A DNA stretch of 64,000 nt from Halopseudomonas sabulinigri (GTDB lineage Bacteria; Pseudomonadota; Gammaproteobacteria; Pseudomonadales; Pseudomonadaceae). Each line of letters opens with the position of its first letter. Position 1 is the first letter of the stretch. The position numbers were made by a program, and so were the translations under genes. The notes under the pieces are model-generated. The model worked only from the letters and a program-made list of their open reading frames with translations, had not been told where the DNA came from and did not search any database. The DNA is taken from the NCBI RefSeq assembly GCF_900105255.1, contig NZ_LT629763.1, positions 1,116,001 through 1,180,000 on the forward strand, written 5' to 3'. This document shows positions 40,690 to 57,704 of the stretch, one piece after another.

Positions 40690-43311
40690 TCAACGCTTGG
40701 CTTTCTTGCGGCCGTCATCCACCGACCACTTCTTGCCGTCATGAAAAGCGCGCCATCCGCTGGGCTTGCCGTCAATTTCGCTCTGTACGTACTGTTCCTT
40801 GGTTTTGCGACTGTAACGCACAACCGTGGGATTGCCATCCGGATCTTCAACCGGCGCGTCCATGAGGAAATGGTATTTGGGGTCGATTTCGCTCTTATGC
40901 GGCAGCAACTCCTTCACCAACGGCGCACGCGTCTCCCGGTTCTTCGGGAACTGGCTGGCAGCCAGAAACAGCCCGGAAGCGCCATCACGCAGAATGTAGA
41001 CATCGTCCACCTTCTCGCACTTCAGCTCCGGCATTTTGACCGGGTCCATCTTCGGCGGAGCGGCTTCGCCGCTCTTGAGCAGCTTACGGGTATTTTTGCA
41101 TTCGCTGTTGGTACAGCCGAAGTACTTGCCGAAACGACCGGTTTTCAGCTGCATTTCGCTGCCGCACTTATCGCATTCCAGCACCGGGCCGTCATAGCCC
41201 TTGATCTTGAACTGACCGGTTTCGATCTCAAAGCCGTTGCAGTCCGGGTTGTTGCCACATACATGCAACTTACGCGTCTCGTCGACCAGATAGCTGTCCA
41301 TCGCCGTGCTGCAAATCGGGCAACGGTGCTTGGCGCGCAGCACTCGAGACTCACCTTCATCGTCATCGGCAGCCACTTCGTTGCCGGGCACCAGGTTGAT
41401 GGTTTCCTTACAACGCTCTTTCGGCGGTAACGCATAGCCAGAACAGCCGAGGAAAACACCGGTCGAGGCAGTGCGGATCATCATCGGGCGACCGCACGCC
41501 TTGCAGGCGATATCGGTTGGTGTGGGCTGATTAGCGCGCATGCTGCGCTCATCATCCGATGAGGAAGCTGCCTTCAGCTTGGTACTGAAATCAGCGTAAA
41601 AGTCATCCAGCACCTGTTTCCAGATGACCTCGCCCTGGGCGACGTCATCAAGCGATTCTTCCATACGTGCAGTGAAGCCGTAGTCCATCAGATTGGGGAA
41701 GCTTTCACCCAAACGCTCGGTCACGATGTCACCCATCTTCTCGGCGTAGAAACGGCGGTTATTCAGCGTTACATAACCGCGATCCTGAATGGTCGAGATG
41801 ATGGATGCGTAGGTAGACGGGCGGCCAATGCCGCGTTTCTCCAGCTCCTTCACCAGACTCGCCTCGGCATAACGTGCCGGTGGTTTGGTGAAGTGCTGCT
41901 TGGGCTCCAGCTGCTGCAATGCCAACAGGTCCTCTACATTGATATCGGGCAGCACCTCGTCCTCGCCCCCCTTGCCCTGCGGCGGCAGCACCTTGGTGTA
42001 ACCGTCAAACTTGAGGATGCGGCCCTTGGCGCGCAGCTCGAAGTCACCAGCAGCAACCTGAATGCTGGTAGACAGGTATTTGGCCGGTGTCATCTGACAC
42101 GCCACAAACTGACGCCAGATCAGCTCGTAGAGACGCTCGGCATCGCGCTCCATGCCTTTCAGGTCAGCCTGCTTGAGCTTGACGTCAGAAGGCCGGATAG
42201 CTTCGTGCGCTTCCTGTGCGCCTTCCTTGCTGCTATAGGAATTGGGCTTCTCGGGCAGGTAATCCTTGCCGAAGGTTTTCTCGATATAACCACGCGCCAT
42301 GCTGACGGCATCGGCCGATAGATTGGTCGAGTCGGTACGCATGTAGGTGATGTAACCTGCTTCGTACAAGCGTTGGGCCATCATCATGGTCTTTTTCACG
42401 CTGAAACTCAGGCGCGTGCTGGCAGCCTGCTGCAGCGTGGAGGTAATAAAAGGTGCGTTAGGGCGCGAGCTCGTCGGCTTGTCTTCGCGCTTGAGAACGC
42501 GATACTCGGCTTTTTCCAGCAAGGCCAGCGCAGCATCAGCTTGCGCCTTGTCCGTTGGCCTGAATGCCTCTCCGGCCTGTTTTACCACCTCAAAACGTAC
42601 AGCCTCAGCTTTGGGCGTGTGCAGTTGCGCGTGAATCTCCCAGAACTCTTCTGGAATAAAGGCGCGAATCTCGCGCTCGCGGTCCACGATCAGCTTTACT
42701 GCGACCGACTGCACGCGACCGGCAGACAGGCCACGGGCAATTTTCTGCCACAGCAGTGGCGATACCATGTAACCAACTACGCGATCCAGAAAACGGCGCG
42801 CCTGCTGCGCGTTAACCCGGTTCAGATCCAATTCGCCCGGTTTGGAGAAGGCGTCCTGAATGGCTTTCTTGGTGATTTCGTTAAAGACTACACGCTTATA
42901 ACGGCTATCGTCGCCGCCAATACTTTCCCGCAGGTGCCAGGCAATCGCCTCCCCCTCGCGGTCCAAATCCGTTGCGAGATAGACGGTGTCGGCGTCCTTG
43001 GCCAGGCGGCGCAGTTCGTCGACCACCTTTTCCTTGCCGGGCAAAATCTCGTAGTGCGCTGCCCAGCCGTTGTCCGGGTCCACGCCCATACGCTTGACCA
43101 GTTGCGCGCGCGCCTTGGCCTGCTTTTCCTGCTCGCTGGCTGGTGCCGCCTTGCGACCACCTTTGGGTTTGCTCTCGGTCTTGGCGCTGCCGCTGGTGGG
43201 CAGATCGCGAATATGACCGATACTCGACTTCACGATGAAATCGTGACCAAGATACTTGTTGATCGTCTTGGCCTTGGCCGGTGATTCCACAATGACCAGT
43301 GCTTTTCCCAT
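40690..43311 (-). CDS. topA: DNA topoisomerase I
   Basis: TopA relaxes negative supercoils by a type IA strand-passage reaction. The 873-residue product has the Toprim domain at the N-terminus ([20 protein letters not shown]; later [14 protein letters not shown] with the metal-binding DxD-like acid cluster). The active-site tyrosine is in [17 protein letters not shown] near residue 320. C-terminal zinc-binding modules carry [18 protein letters not shown] and CDKCGSEMQ. The start aligns with E. coli TopA. Gene order before DUF6586 and after DUF1653 follows Pseudomonas. Confidence 0.97.
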   Translation of the reverse strand: MGKALVIVESPAKAKTINKYLGHDFIVKSSIGHIRDLPTSGSAKTESKPKGGRKAAPASEQEKQAKARAQLVKRMGVDPDNGWAAHYEILPGKEKVVDELRRLAKDADTVYLATDLDREGEAIAWHLRESIGGDDSRYKRVVFNEITKKAIQDAFSKPGELDLNRVNAQQARRFLDRVVGYMVSPLLWQKIARGLSAGRVQSVAVKLIVDREREIRAFIPEEFWEIHAQLHTPKAEAVRFEVVKQAGEAFRPTDKAQADAALALLEKAEYRVLKREDKPTSSRPNAPFITSTLQQAASTRLSFSVKKTMMMAQRLYEAGYITYMRTDSTNLSADAVSMARGYIEKTFGKDYLPEKPNSYSSKEGAQEAHEAIRPSDVKLKQADLKGMERDAERLYELIWRQFVACQMTPAKYLSTSIQVAAGDFELRAKGRILKFDGYTKVLPPQGKGGEDEVLPDINVEDLLALQQLEPKQHFTKPPARYAEASLVKELEKRGIGRPSTYASIISTIQDRGYVTLNNRRFYAEKMGDIVTERLGESFPNLMDYGFTARMEESLDDVAQGEVIWKQVLDDFYADFSTKLKAASSSDDERSMRANQPTPTDIACKACGRPMMIRTASTGVFLGCSGYALPPKERCKETINLVPGNEVAADDDEGESRVLRAKHRCPICSTAMDSYLVDETRKLHVCGNNPDCNGFEIETGQFKIKGYDGPVLECDKCGSEMQLKTGRFGKYFGCTNSECKNTRKLLKSGEAAPPKMDPVKMPELKCEKVDDVYILRDGASGLFLAASQFPKNRETRAPLVKELLPHKSEIDPKYHFLMDAPVEDPDGNPTVVRYSRKTKEQYVQSEIDGKPSGWRAFHDGKKWSVDDGRKKAKR

Positions 43312-43407
43312 AGGTAATCGTTTTCCTGACTCAAGCTGGTTGAATGGCCTACAAATTTTTGCAGCGCTGCCGTAACGGGTACCGCCGGCCGCCGGAGTGG
43401 CCAGAGC

Positions 43408-43620
43408 CTACACGTCTTCGCTGATAAAGGTAAAGCGCGGATATCTTTTGCCGTCAACCTCTACACATTCTTCGAACATGGCCTGCGGCCGTACCCAAAG
43501 ATCGAAATTGCCGTAGAGCGTGCGATAAACCACCAGCGTCTCTTCAGTCTCTGAATGGGTCGCCAGGCCAATCACCTCGTAGTCCTTTCCTTTATAGTGC
43601 CGATAACGTCCGGGACGCAT
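43408..43620 (-). CDS. DUF1653 family protein
   Basis: This 70-residue protein starts at ATG 43620 (MRPGRYRHYKGKDYEVIGLA). It has the typical DUF1653 ending FDLWVRPQAMFEECVEVDGK before RYPRFTF. Members have a small SH3-like beta fold and unknown function. An extended frame to 43707 would cross the fadA terminator and has no family match. It sits 96 nt upstream of topA and 52 nt downstream of a terminator, so it should have its own promoter. Confidence 0.85.
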   Translation of the reverse strand: MRPGRYRHYKGKDYEVIGLATHSETEETLVVYRTLYGNFDLWVRPQAMFEECVEVDGKRYPRFTFISEDV

Positions 43621-43671
43621 TACTAACCCTCCTCTATTGATGGCAGCCCTTGCCAAGCATCTGTCACACAT

Positions 43672-43702
43672 AAAAAAGCCGAGGCCCAAGGCCTCGGCTT
43701 TA
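43672..43702 (-). terminator. Terminator of fadBA
   Basis: AGCCGAGGCC at 43678-43687 pairs with GGCCTCGGCT at about 43690-43699. On the minus strand it is followed by six T (A at 43672-43677). It lies 18 nt after the fadA stop. Confidence 0.88.
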
Positions 43703-43719
43703 GTCACATCAGGACCGAG

Positions 43720-47059
<3,340 letters not shown>

Positions 47060-47561
47060 CAACTGATCTCCACGCTATGAAAGCACATGAGAAACACCAG
47101 TCCCGCTCCCGGCAAATAAAGCCGGTGGAACACTGATGTCATGAACGATCCCGATACCTGGGAAACAATGAACTGAAAATTCATACAACCGTTTGATTCG
47201 GGTGCGCACACCTTCTGCCAAAAGCACGCAGTTGTCAATCGGGCCACTGGCAAGCGCTACGTATGCGCGCCTGAAAAACCGCAAAAAAATCAGAAATTAT
47301 TTTTTTAAAACACAAGCTTACGGGGAATTCTTGAGACTAAAACTGCGGGCAATACAAAAGTGCCACTATAAGACTCAAACACCCACTTTAGCAGCTCGAA
47401 AGCGCGCAGCAAGGGCATGATGCGCGCCAGCGGCACCCCGCATCACCAGCGCGCTATACCCTGCCCAGCAACGGCGTTATGCTGAACGGCACACGGCAGC
47501 AAAACAGGCTGCACGCAGCACAGCAACACTGCTAGTATCCGCAAAAAAAGGAGAAATGCCG
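47060..47561. other. Divergent intergenic region between fadB and the stress-protein gene
   Basis: About 500 nt without a credible gene. It must hold the promoters of fadBA and of the universal stress protein. An AT-rich patch lies at about 47280-47340. TCAAACGGTTGTA (minus strand, 47184-47196) has one good PsrA half-site (CAAAC) but no matching GTTTG at the right spacing. TTGACA occurs on the minus strand at about 47233-47238 without a clear -10. No FNR/Anr-type TTGAT-N4-ATCAA palindrome was seen. Confidence 0.5.
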
Positions 47562-47999
47562 ATGCTGTACTCACACGTGCTGGTGGCGGTGGACTTGATC
47601 GAAGAATGCCGCGCCGTTGCCGACCACGCCATGAAGCTGGCCAAGGCGCTGGATGCCAAGCTATCGCTGTTGCACGTCGTAGAACCGCTGGCGATGGCCT
47701 ATGGTGGCGATGTCCCCATGGACCTTTCGATGCTGCAACAGCAGCAATTCGAGCAGGCCAAGGAGCGTATGCAACTCTTTGCGGCAGACTACGATCTCCC
47801 TGAGGATTGCCTGCAAATTGCCTTTGGGCATCCGCGTCAGGAAATCCACCGGGTCACCGAAGAACAGGGTTGCGATCTGATTGTCGTCGGCAGCCACGGT
47901 CGCCACGGCCTGGCCCTGTTACTCGGCTCCACGGCCAACGATGTCTTGCACGGCGCGCCGTGCGATGTGATCGCCGTGCGTCTGGGCAAAAAAAGCTGA
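47562..47999 (+). CDS. Universal stress protein, UspA family
   Basis: The 145-residue product has the Usp fold: MLYSHVLVAVDLIEECRAVA at the start and the ATP-loop-like C-terminus LIVVGSHGRHGLALLLGSTA, close to the G-x2-G-x9-G[S/T] pattern but with one residue fewer between the second glycine and GST, so ATP binding is uncertain. Of two ATGs (47556 and 47562) the second has GGAG 8 nt upstream, while the first leaves only 2 nt; it also aligns with UspA N-termini. The gene is divergent from fadB and convergent with uup. Confidence 0.88.
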   Translation: MLYSHVLVAVDLIEECRAVADHAMKLAKALDAKLSLLHVVEPLAMAYGGDVPMDLSMLQQQQFEQAKERMQLFAADYDLPEDCLQIAFGHPRQEIHRVTEEQGCDLIVVGSHGRHGLALLLGSTANDVLHGAPCDVIAVRLGKKS

Positions 48000-48056
48000 G
48001 GCTTTCCTTGCCCGCGGCACACTTCAAGCCAAAAGCTTAGATCCTAAACCCGCATG

Positions 48057-48088
48057 CCCCGCTTGTAGCTTGTAGCCGAGGAGCGGGG
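48057..48088. repeat. Hairpin with tandem CTTGTAG repeats between usp and uup
   Basis: CCCCGCT (48057-48063) and AGCGGGG (48082-48088) form a stem whose loop contains tandem GCTTGTA units (48061-48074). Such CTTGTAG tracts recur between genes in Pseudomonas genomes. With no T-run it is a weak terminator candidate between these convergent genes. Confidence 0.5.
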
Positions 48089-48096
48089 CCGGCAGC

Positions 48097-50022
48097 TCAG
48101 CCGCCCGCCTGCTCCTCCAACTCCGCCCAGCGCTCCATCGCCGCGTCCAGCTCCTGCTGCTTGTGCTCTGCCTGTGCCAGCACCTTGGCCGTCATATCGT
48201 GGGACTGCTGATAGAAACCAGGATCGGCAATCTGTTGCTGCAGCGCTGCCAATTCGTTTTCGAGTTTTTCCAGCGTGGCTGGCAAGGCATCCAGCTCGCG
48301 TTGCAGCTTGTAGCTGAGTTTGGCCTTGGGCGCAGCAGTAGCGGCAGCCGCCGGTGCAGCAACTGGCGCTGCCGGCGTCTCGGGCTGCGCTGGAGTTTTA
48401 CTGTCTTCACCCCATTCGGCCAGGCTTTCAATACGTCCGCCCTGGCGCAGCCAGTCGGCGTAACCGCCAACGTACTCACGCACCTTGCCGTTACCCTCGA
48501 ATACCAGGCTGCTGGTTACCACGTTATCCAGAAAGGCCCGGTCGTGACTGACAATCAAGACGGTGCCGTCAAAGCCGGCCAGTACTTCTTCCAGCAACTC
48601 CAGAGTTTCCACGTCCAGGTCGTTGGTCGGCTCATCCAGCACCAGCATATTCGCCGGCTTGCTGAACAGACGCGCCAACAACAGCCGCGCGCGCTCGCCA
48701 CCTGACAGCGCCTTGACCGGGGTACGCGCGCGCTCTGGCGAGAACAGGAAGTCGCCCAGATAACTGATCACGTGGCGGCGGTCGCCATTGATCTCGATGA
48801 AGTCACGCCCTTCGGAAATGTTGTCGATAACGGTTTTTTCCGGCTCCAATTGGTCGCGCAACTGATCAAAGTACGCAACCTCCAGCTTGGTGCCGCTGTG
48901 AATCTTGCCGCTGTCGGGCTGTAACTTGCCCAGCAGCAGTTTGAGCAGCGTACTTTTACCGCAGCCGTTGTTGCCTATCAGGCCGATGCGGTCCCCGCGG
49001 ATAATATTCATCGACAGGTCCCGCACCAGCGGCGTACGCCCAGGCCAGGCAAAGTTGATGTGCTCCACTTCAATAACGCGCTTGCCTGAGGCATCGGCGG
49101 TTTCCAGCTGAAAGCTGGCCTTGCCCTGACGCTCGATACGCTGGGCGCGCTCGTCACGCATGGCCTTCAGAGCCCTTACACGACCTTCATTGCGGGTGCG
49201 TCGTGCCTTGATGCCCTGACGAATCCACACTTCTTCCTGCGCCAGCTTCTTGTCGAACAATGCATTGGCGGTGGCTTCAGCGGCCAGCTGCTGCTCCTTG
49301 TGCTCAAGAAAGCTGTGGTAGTCCCCTACCCAGTCGATCAACTGACCGCGATCCAGCTCCAGGATACGGGTGGCCAGGGCCTGTAAAAACTGGCGGTCGT
49401 GGGTAATAAAGAGGACGGCACCCCGGAAATCGAGCAACACCTGTTCCAGCCAGGCAATGGTATGAATATCCAGGTGGTTGGTCGGCTCATCCAGCAGCAG
49501 CACATCAGGCTCGGCCACCAGCGCTTGAGCCAGCAGCACCCGCCGTCGCCAACCGCCGGACAACTCAGACATCTGCTTGTCTTCCGGCAACCCAAGCCGC
49601 GTCAGTGTGGTTTGCACCAATTGGTCCAGCCGCCAGCCGTCTTTGGCTTCCAGGCGCTCCTGCACCTTCTCCAGTCGCGCCAACTCAGCGTCACCCATAT
49701 CACCGGTGATCAGATGATGGTACTCAGCCAGCAGCTCGCCGACCCCAGCGAGACCTGCGGCGACAACGTCGTAGACAGTTTTGTCGTCCGCCTTGGGCAG
49801 CTCCTGCGGCAACTGACCGATTTTTAGCCCAGGGGCAAACCAGATTTCACCTTCGTCCGCCGGTTGGTCGCCATCGATCAGGCGAAACAGACTGGACTTG
49901 CCCGCGCCATTGCGCCCGATCAGACACACCCGCTCACCCCGGTCGAGCTGAAAGCTGACCTTCTCGAGTAGCGGATTGAGGCCGAAGGCCAGCGAGACAT
50001 CGGTAAAAGAGAGAAGAGCCAT
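48097..50022 (-). CDS. uup: ABC-F ATPase Uup
   Basis: Uup is a soluble twin-ATPase of the ABC-F family, tied to ribosome function and to limiting precise transposon excision and replication fork problems in E. coli. The 641-residue product has two ABC domains. The first has Walker A LIGRNGAGKSSLFRLID, signature LSGGWRRRVLLAQAL and Walker B DVLLLDEPTNHLDI. The second has LIGNNGCGKSTLLKLL, LSGGERARLLLARLF and NMLVLDEPTNDLDV. A C-terminal coiled coil (about 570-640, LQRELDALPATLEKLENELA) is the Uup-specific DNA-binding extension. No membrane segments. Confidence 0.95.
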   Translation of the reverse strand: MALLSFTDVSLAFGLNPLLEKVSFQLDRGERVCLIGRNGAGKSSLFRLIDGDQPADEGEIWFAPGLKIGQLPQELPKADDKTVYDVVAAGLAGVGELLAEYHHLITGDMGDAELARLEKVQERLEAKDGWRLDQLVQTTLTRLGLPEDKQMSELSGGWRRRVLLAQALVAEPDVLLLDEPTNHLDIHTIAWLEQVLLDFRGAVLFITHDRQFLQALATRILELDRGQLIDWVGDYHSFLEHKEQQLAAEATANALFDKKLAQEEVWIRQGIKARRTRNEGRVRALKAMRDERAQRIERQGKASFQLETADASGKRVIEVEHINFAWPGRTPLVRDLSMNIIRGDRIGLIGNNGCGKSTLLKLLLGKLQPDSGKIHSGTKLEVAYFDQLRDQLEPEKTVIDNISEGRDFIEINGDRRHVISYLGDFLFSPERARTPVKALSGGERARLLLARLFSKPANMLVLDEPTNDLDVETLELLEEVLAGFDGTVLIVSHDRAFLDNVVTSSLVFEGNGKVREYVGGYADWLRQGGRIESLAEWGEDSKTPAQPETPAAPVAAPAAAATAAPKAKLSYKLQRELDALPATLEKLENELAALQQQIADPGFYQQSHDMTAKVLAQAEHKQQELDAAMERWAELEEQAGG

Positions 50023-50224
50023 AACGCACCTGTGATTGAATCAGACGCGCATTCTACCCGTAGCTAGGCCAGTCTGTAACAAATGCCCACGAATTCGCCC
50101 CGCTGCCCCTTTTTTGCCGTGGGGCAAAAAGCTAAGCTGTGAACACAGGTTCGTCGTCCGTAGCCTCTGTCTGCGAGCACCTGACATTCACCCGGCCCTC
50201 GGTTGCCTTCCCGGCAGGATTACT

Positions 50225-52174
50225 ATGCACAGCAACATCCGTTTATACCCAGCCATTCTGCGTTACCTGCTGACAGCCAGCCTGTTGCTCGCCAGCTGCC
50301 TTGCCCAAGCCGGCAAGCTGGAAACCCAGCGTGTACTCTACGACCAGGCGATGGCAGCCATCGAAAAAGGCGACATGAGCCGCTATCGCCAGCTTGAGGG
50401 CGGGCTGCGCGATTACCCACTGTACGGTTACCTGGTGCAAGCAGATCTGAATCGCAACTTCAGCAGCGCCTCGGATGAGCAAATCAGTGTATTTCTGCGC
50501 ACCTACGGCGACCTGCCTTTTGCCAACCGCCTGAAAGCGCGTTGGTTGGAACGGCTCGCCAAGCAGGCCAAATGGACTACCTTCGAGCAAAATTACACTG
50601 CCGCAAACAAGAGCGCGGCACTCGATTGCCAGGCTGCCATGTACCGCTGGCACAATGGTGATCGCGTGGGCGCCATGCAGCAGGCACAGGCACTCTGGAC
50701 CGTTGGTCGATCACAACCGAACGCCTGCGACCCGCTATTTGAGCGCTGGCAACAAGCCGGCGGCCGCACCGAAGATGTAGTCTGGCAACGTATTCGCCTC
50801 GCCCTGCTCTATCGCCAGGATGGGCTGGCACGCTATCTGACCAAGCTGATGCCTGGCCAGCAAGCGCTGGCCGAGCGCTTCGTAGACACCGCTACCAAAC
50901 CAACGCTGCTGCGCCAAAGCGCCAATTATCGGGTAAATGCCAACCAGCCAGCAGACAAGCTCACCGACATCGTCACCGTCTCGCTGCGCCGCCTGGGCCG
51001 TGACGACAGCCAGGCAGCACTGGAAATCTGGCCGCTTTACAAGGACCTGCCCTACACCGAGGACGATCGCCTGGCGATCACCCGCGACATTGGCGTACGC
51101 CGCGCGCGCAAAATTGACCCGGCCGCGCTCACCTTCATGGCCACCAACGACCCGTTGATGAAGGACGATGAAATCAGCGAGTGGCGCATCCGCCTGGCCC
51201 TGCGCACACGCAACTGGGACATAGCCCGCTCACTGACCCAGCAGATGCCCGCTTCAATGGCCAGCCAGAGCCGCTGGCGCTATTGGAAACTGCGCAGCGC
51301 GCAACTGGCTTCCAGCGACGCAGGCGAGCTGATCAATGAATACAAGGCTCTGGCCCAGGAGCGCGACTTTTATGGCTTTCTGGCGGCTGAGCGCAGTGGT
51401 CAGCCCTACGCCCTTAACCACGTCAGCGCACCGGTATCCGATCAGCAACTGGCCGACCTGAAAGCCCTGCCCAGCACCCAGCGCGCCTACGAGTTCCTCG
51501 GCCGCGGCGAAGTAGTCAACGCCCGCCGCGAGTGGTACCACGCCGGTGATAACTTCAGCCGTGAGCAGCTGATGGCCCAGGCCAAGTTGGCCCGTGAGAT
51601 GGCTTGGTACTTCCCCGCGATTCGCGGCATCAGTATTGCCGAATATTGGGACGATCTGGATATTCGCTTTCCGATGGCGTACCAGGAGCCGATCATGCAG
51701 CAGGCGCGGGCACGTCAGATCAACTCCACCTGGGTCTACGCGATTACCCGCCAGGAAAGCGCCTTCATGGCCGACGCCCGCTCGCACGCCGGCGCCATGG
51801 GGCTGATGCAACTGATGCCTGCCACGGCGCGCGAGACCGCACGCCAATATGATATTCCCTACAGCAGCACCAACGACGCCCTGATACCCGAACGCAACAT
51901 TGCCCTCGGCACGGCCTATCTGTCTCGCCTCAACGGCCAGTTCAGGGGTAACCGGGTGTTAGCCTCAGCCGCGTACAACGCCGGGCCCGGGCGCGTGCGT
52001 CAATGGACCAACGGTATGGGCAGCCTGCCGGCGGATGTCTGGGTAGAGGCCATCCCGTTCGATGAGACGCGCAAGTATGTGCAGAGTGTGCTGAGTTACG
52101 CGGTCATTTATGGGCAGAAGCTGGGCATCAAGCAGAGCGTGATGGAGCAGCACGAGCGTTATCTGGAGTTCTGA
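50225..52174 (+). CDS. slt: Soluble lytic murein transglycosylase
   Basis: Slt cleaves peptidoglycan between MurNAc and GlcNAc in the periplasm, leaving 1,6-anhydro ends, the very products NagZ recycles. The 649-residue product has a signal peptide (ILRYLLTASLLLASCLAQA), a long alpha-helical superhelix (about 30-430) and the catalytic GH23 domain near 480-630: WVYAITRQESAFMADARSHA (catalytic Glu in QES), GAMGLMQLMPATA and LASAAYNAGPGRVRQW. ATG 50225 is chosen for its signal peptide; an in-frame extension upstream to 50036 is not protein-like. It converges on cheV across a perfect palindrome. Confidence 0.95.
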   Translation: MHSNIRLYPAILRYLLTASLLLASCLAQAGKLETQRVLYDQAMAAIEKGDMSRYRQLEGGLRDYPLYGYLVQADLNRNFSSASDEQISVFLRTYGDLPFANRLKARWLERLAKQAKWTTFEQNYTAANKSAALDCQAAMYRWHNGDRVGAMQQAQALWTVGRSQPNACDPLFERWQQAGGRTEDVVWQRIRLALLYRQDGLARYLTKLMPGQQALAERFVDTATKPTLLRQSANYRVNANQPADKLTDIVTVSLRRLGRDDSQAALEIWPLYKDLPYTEDDRLAITRDIGVRRARKIDPAALTFMATNDPLMKDDEISEWRIRLALRTRNWDIARSLTQQMPASMASQSRWRYWKLRSAQLASSDAGELINEYKALAQERDFYGFLAAERSGQPYALNHVSAPVSDQQLADLKALPSTQRAYEFLGRGEVVNARREWYHAGDNFSREQLMAQAKLAREMAWYFPAIRGISIAEYWDDLDIRFPMAYQEPIMQQARARQINSTWVYAITRQESAFMADARSHAGAMGLMQLMPATARETARQYDIPYSSTNDALIPERNIALGTAYLSRLNGQFRGNRVLASAAYNAGPGRVRQWTNGMGSLPADVWVEAIPFDETRKYVQSVLSYAVIYGQKLGIKQSVMEQHERYLEF

Positions 52175-52175
52175 G

Positions 52176-52205
52176 TACTGGAGTCCTAGACCTAGGACTC
52201 CAGTA
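52176..52205. repeat. Perfect 14-bp inverted repeat at the slt/cheV junction
   Basis: TACTGGAGTCCTAG (52176-52189) is followed by AC and then by its exact reverse complement (52192-52205). It starts 2 nt after the slt stop and takes in the stop and last codons of cheV. It has no T-run, so it could be a hairpin for mRNA 3' ends or a scar of rearrangement. Confidence 0.85.
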
Positions 52206-53124
52206 ACTGCAAGCGGGCGCGCACGGTTTCCACCAGTTGATCTGGCTGGAATTTGGAGAGGAAGCCGTCGCAGCCCACTTTTTCGACCATCGCCTTGTTG
52301 AAGTTGCCCGACAGCGAGGTATGCAGCACTACGAAGAGGTCTTTCAAGCGGGGGTCTTTGCGAATTTCTGCGGTCAGCCGGTAACCGTCCATCTCGGGCA
52401 TTTCAGCATCGGTAATCACCATCAACAAGCGCTGGTTCATATCTTCGCCCGTGTCTGCCCAGGCTTGCAGCATACGCAACGCCTTGAGGCCGTCGGTCGC
52501 CACGTGCATGGTTAGCTGCAGTTGCGCCAGAGTGTCGCGCAACTGGTTGATACCCGTCGGCGAGTCATCCACCAGTAACACTTCGCGGCCATGCGCCTTG
52601 CTCAGTAGCGGGTCTTCCAGCAGCTCTTCACTCACGCGGGTGTTGAACGGCACGATCTCGGCCAACACCTTCTCGACATCGATGATCTCCACCAGACGCA
52701 TGTTCTCAAGGCGGGTGATAGCGGTGAGGTAATGCGCCCGCCCTGCCCCTTTGGGCGGCGGCTGCACGGTATCCCAGTTGAGATTCATGATGCGATCGAC
52801 ACTGCCGACCAAGAAGGCCTGCACGGAAAGATTGTATTCGGTAACGATAATGGTGCTGTCACGTTTGGCTTCAATTGGCTGCAAGCCAATAGCGCCAGAG
52901 AGGTCAATCACCGGAATGGTTTGACCGCGCAGGTGAATCACCCCGGCCACATGGGGATGTCGCTGCGGCATCTGCGTAAGCGCGGGCAGCGTCAGTACTT
53001 CGCGAATCTTGAAAACATTGAGCGCAAACAGCTGGGGACCGGAAAGTTGAAACAACAAGATCTCAAGTCGGTTCTCGCCAACCAGCCGAGTGCGCGAATT
53101 GACCGTATCCAGAACCCCTGCCAT
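52192..53124 (-). CDS. cheV: Chemotaxis coupling protein CheV
   Basis: CheV joins a CheW-like coupling domain to a receiver domain and links chemoreceptors to CheA, with adjustable activity. The 310-residue product has the CheW domain at about 15-165 (LLFQLSGPQLFALNVFKIRE; VAGVIHLRGQTIPVIDLSGA). The receiver domain at about 180-305 has the acid pair in EVLLVDDSPTG, the phospho-acceptor Asp in MVITDAEMPEMDGYRL and the C-terminal lysine in GFLSKFQP. The first ATG gives the usual MAGVLDTVNSRT start. No other chemotaxis genes are nearby. It stands alone, at the junction of two synteny blocks. Confidence 0.94.
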   Translation of the reverse strand: MAGVLDTVNSRTRLVGENRLEILLFQLSGPQLFALNVFKIREVLTLPALTQMPQRHPHVAGVIHLRGQTIPVIDLSGAIGLQPIEAKRDSTIIVTEYNLSVQAFLVGSVDRIMNLNWDTVQPPPKGAGRAHYLTAITRLENMRLVEIIDVEKVLAEIVPFNTRVSEELLEDPLLSKAHGREVLLVDDSPTGINQLRDTLAQLQLTMHVATDGLKALRMLQAWADTGEDMNQRLLMVITDAEMPEMDGYRLTAEIRKDPRLKDLFVVLHTSLSGNFNKAMVEKVGCDGFLSKFQPDQLVETVRARLQLLES

Positions 53125-53229
53125 AACCTATGCCTCGCAACGAGCAGCAGATAGCAAGATGCCATCCGTTTTGCCCAGTATAGCCACAGTTAGCCGGGTC
53201 TGGACAGATGCCGCAAAGTCGCGACCCAA

Positions 53230-53814
53230 TTAGTAGTAGGCGTTTTCCGTTACGCTGTGATCGGTAGAGTCTCGCACGCCGGTCAGCTCGGGGATTCGCG
53301 CTACCAGGGTCTTCTCGATACCTTCCTTGAGCGTCACATCGACCATACCGCAGCCCTGACAACCACCGCCAAATTGCAGAATGGCGATACCGCCCTCCAC
53401 CACGTCAATCAGTTTTACATCGCCACCGTGACTGGCCAGGCCCGGGTTGATTTCGGTCTGCAGCAGGTAGTTGATCCGCTCGTTTAGCGGACTGTCTTCG
53501 TTGACCATCGGCACCTTGGCGTTCGGCGCCTTGATGGTCAATTGACCACCCATGCGGTCGGTGGCGTAGTCGACCAGCGCCTCTTCCAGAAACGGCTCGC
53601 TGACCGCGTCGACCCAGACATTGAACGCCTCCAACGCGATCATGCGATCTTCCGGCTTCTCTTCGCCCGGCTTGCAGTAGGCGATACAGGTCTCGGCGTA
53701 GGGCGTCCCTGGCTGGGTAATGAACACCCGAATACCCACGCCGTCCGTATCCTGTTTGGATAGCAGATCAGCCAGGTAGTCCTGCGCGGATGGGGTGAGA
53801 ATAATGCCTGCCAT
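53230..53814 (-). CDS. nfuA: Fe/S biogenesis protein NfuA
   Basis: NfuA carries a 4Fe-4S cluster to target enzymes, especially under oxidative stress or iron shortage. The 194-residue product has a degenerate A-type scaffold domain (about 1-95, [30 protein letters not shown]) and a C-terminal Nfu domain with the cluster motif Cys-x2-Cys in [20 protein letters not shown], about residues 150-153. Length is as in E. coli and P. aeruginosa. The gene is alone on its strand; 105 nt separate it from cheV downstream and 192 nt from divergent metH. Confidence 0.95.
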   Translation of the reverse strand: MAGIILTPSAQDYLADLLSKQDTDGVGIRVFITQPGTPYAETCIAYCKPGEEKPEDRMIALEAFNVWVDAVSEPFLEEALVDYATDRMGGQLTIKAPNAKVPMVNEDSPLNERINYLLQTEINPGLASHGGDVKLIDVVEGGIAILQFGGGCQGCGMVDVTLKEGIEKTLVARIPELTGVRDSTDHSVTENAYY

Positions 53815-54006
53815 GAAATGCCTCGTGCTCTATGACTTGAGCGCCTAGTGTAAGGGAAGCCCGGCCACGAATAAAGTCCCACCTTTTTACTTGGTTATTA
53901 TTTAACCCCCATCAATGACCCAATCGGGCCGCCGGCTGGGCAATTCAGAGTTTGCGCTGCGCGTGCTATCATTGCCGGCTTTTCGGCGTGTAACCTTGGA
54001 GTACCC

Positions 54007-57699
<3,693 letters not shown>

Positions 57700-57704
57700 T
57701 TCGG

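Noticed and set aside
53815-54006. Possible cobalamin or SAH riboswitch before metH
   Set aside because: The 192-nt gap shows no B12-box-like or SAH-like conserved segments that I could recognise. A covariance search would be decisive.
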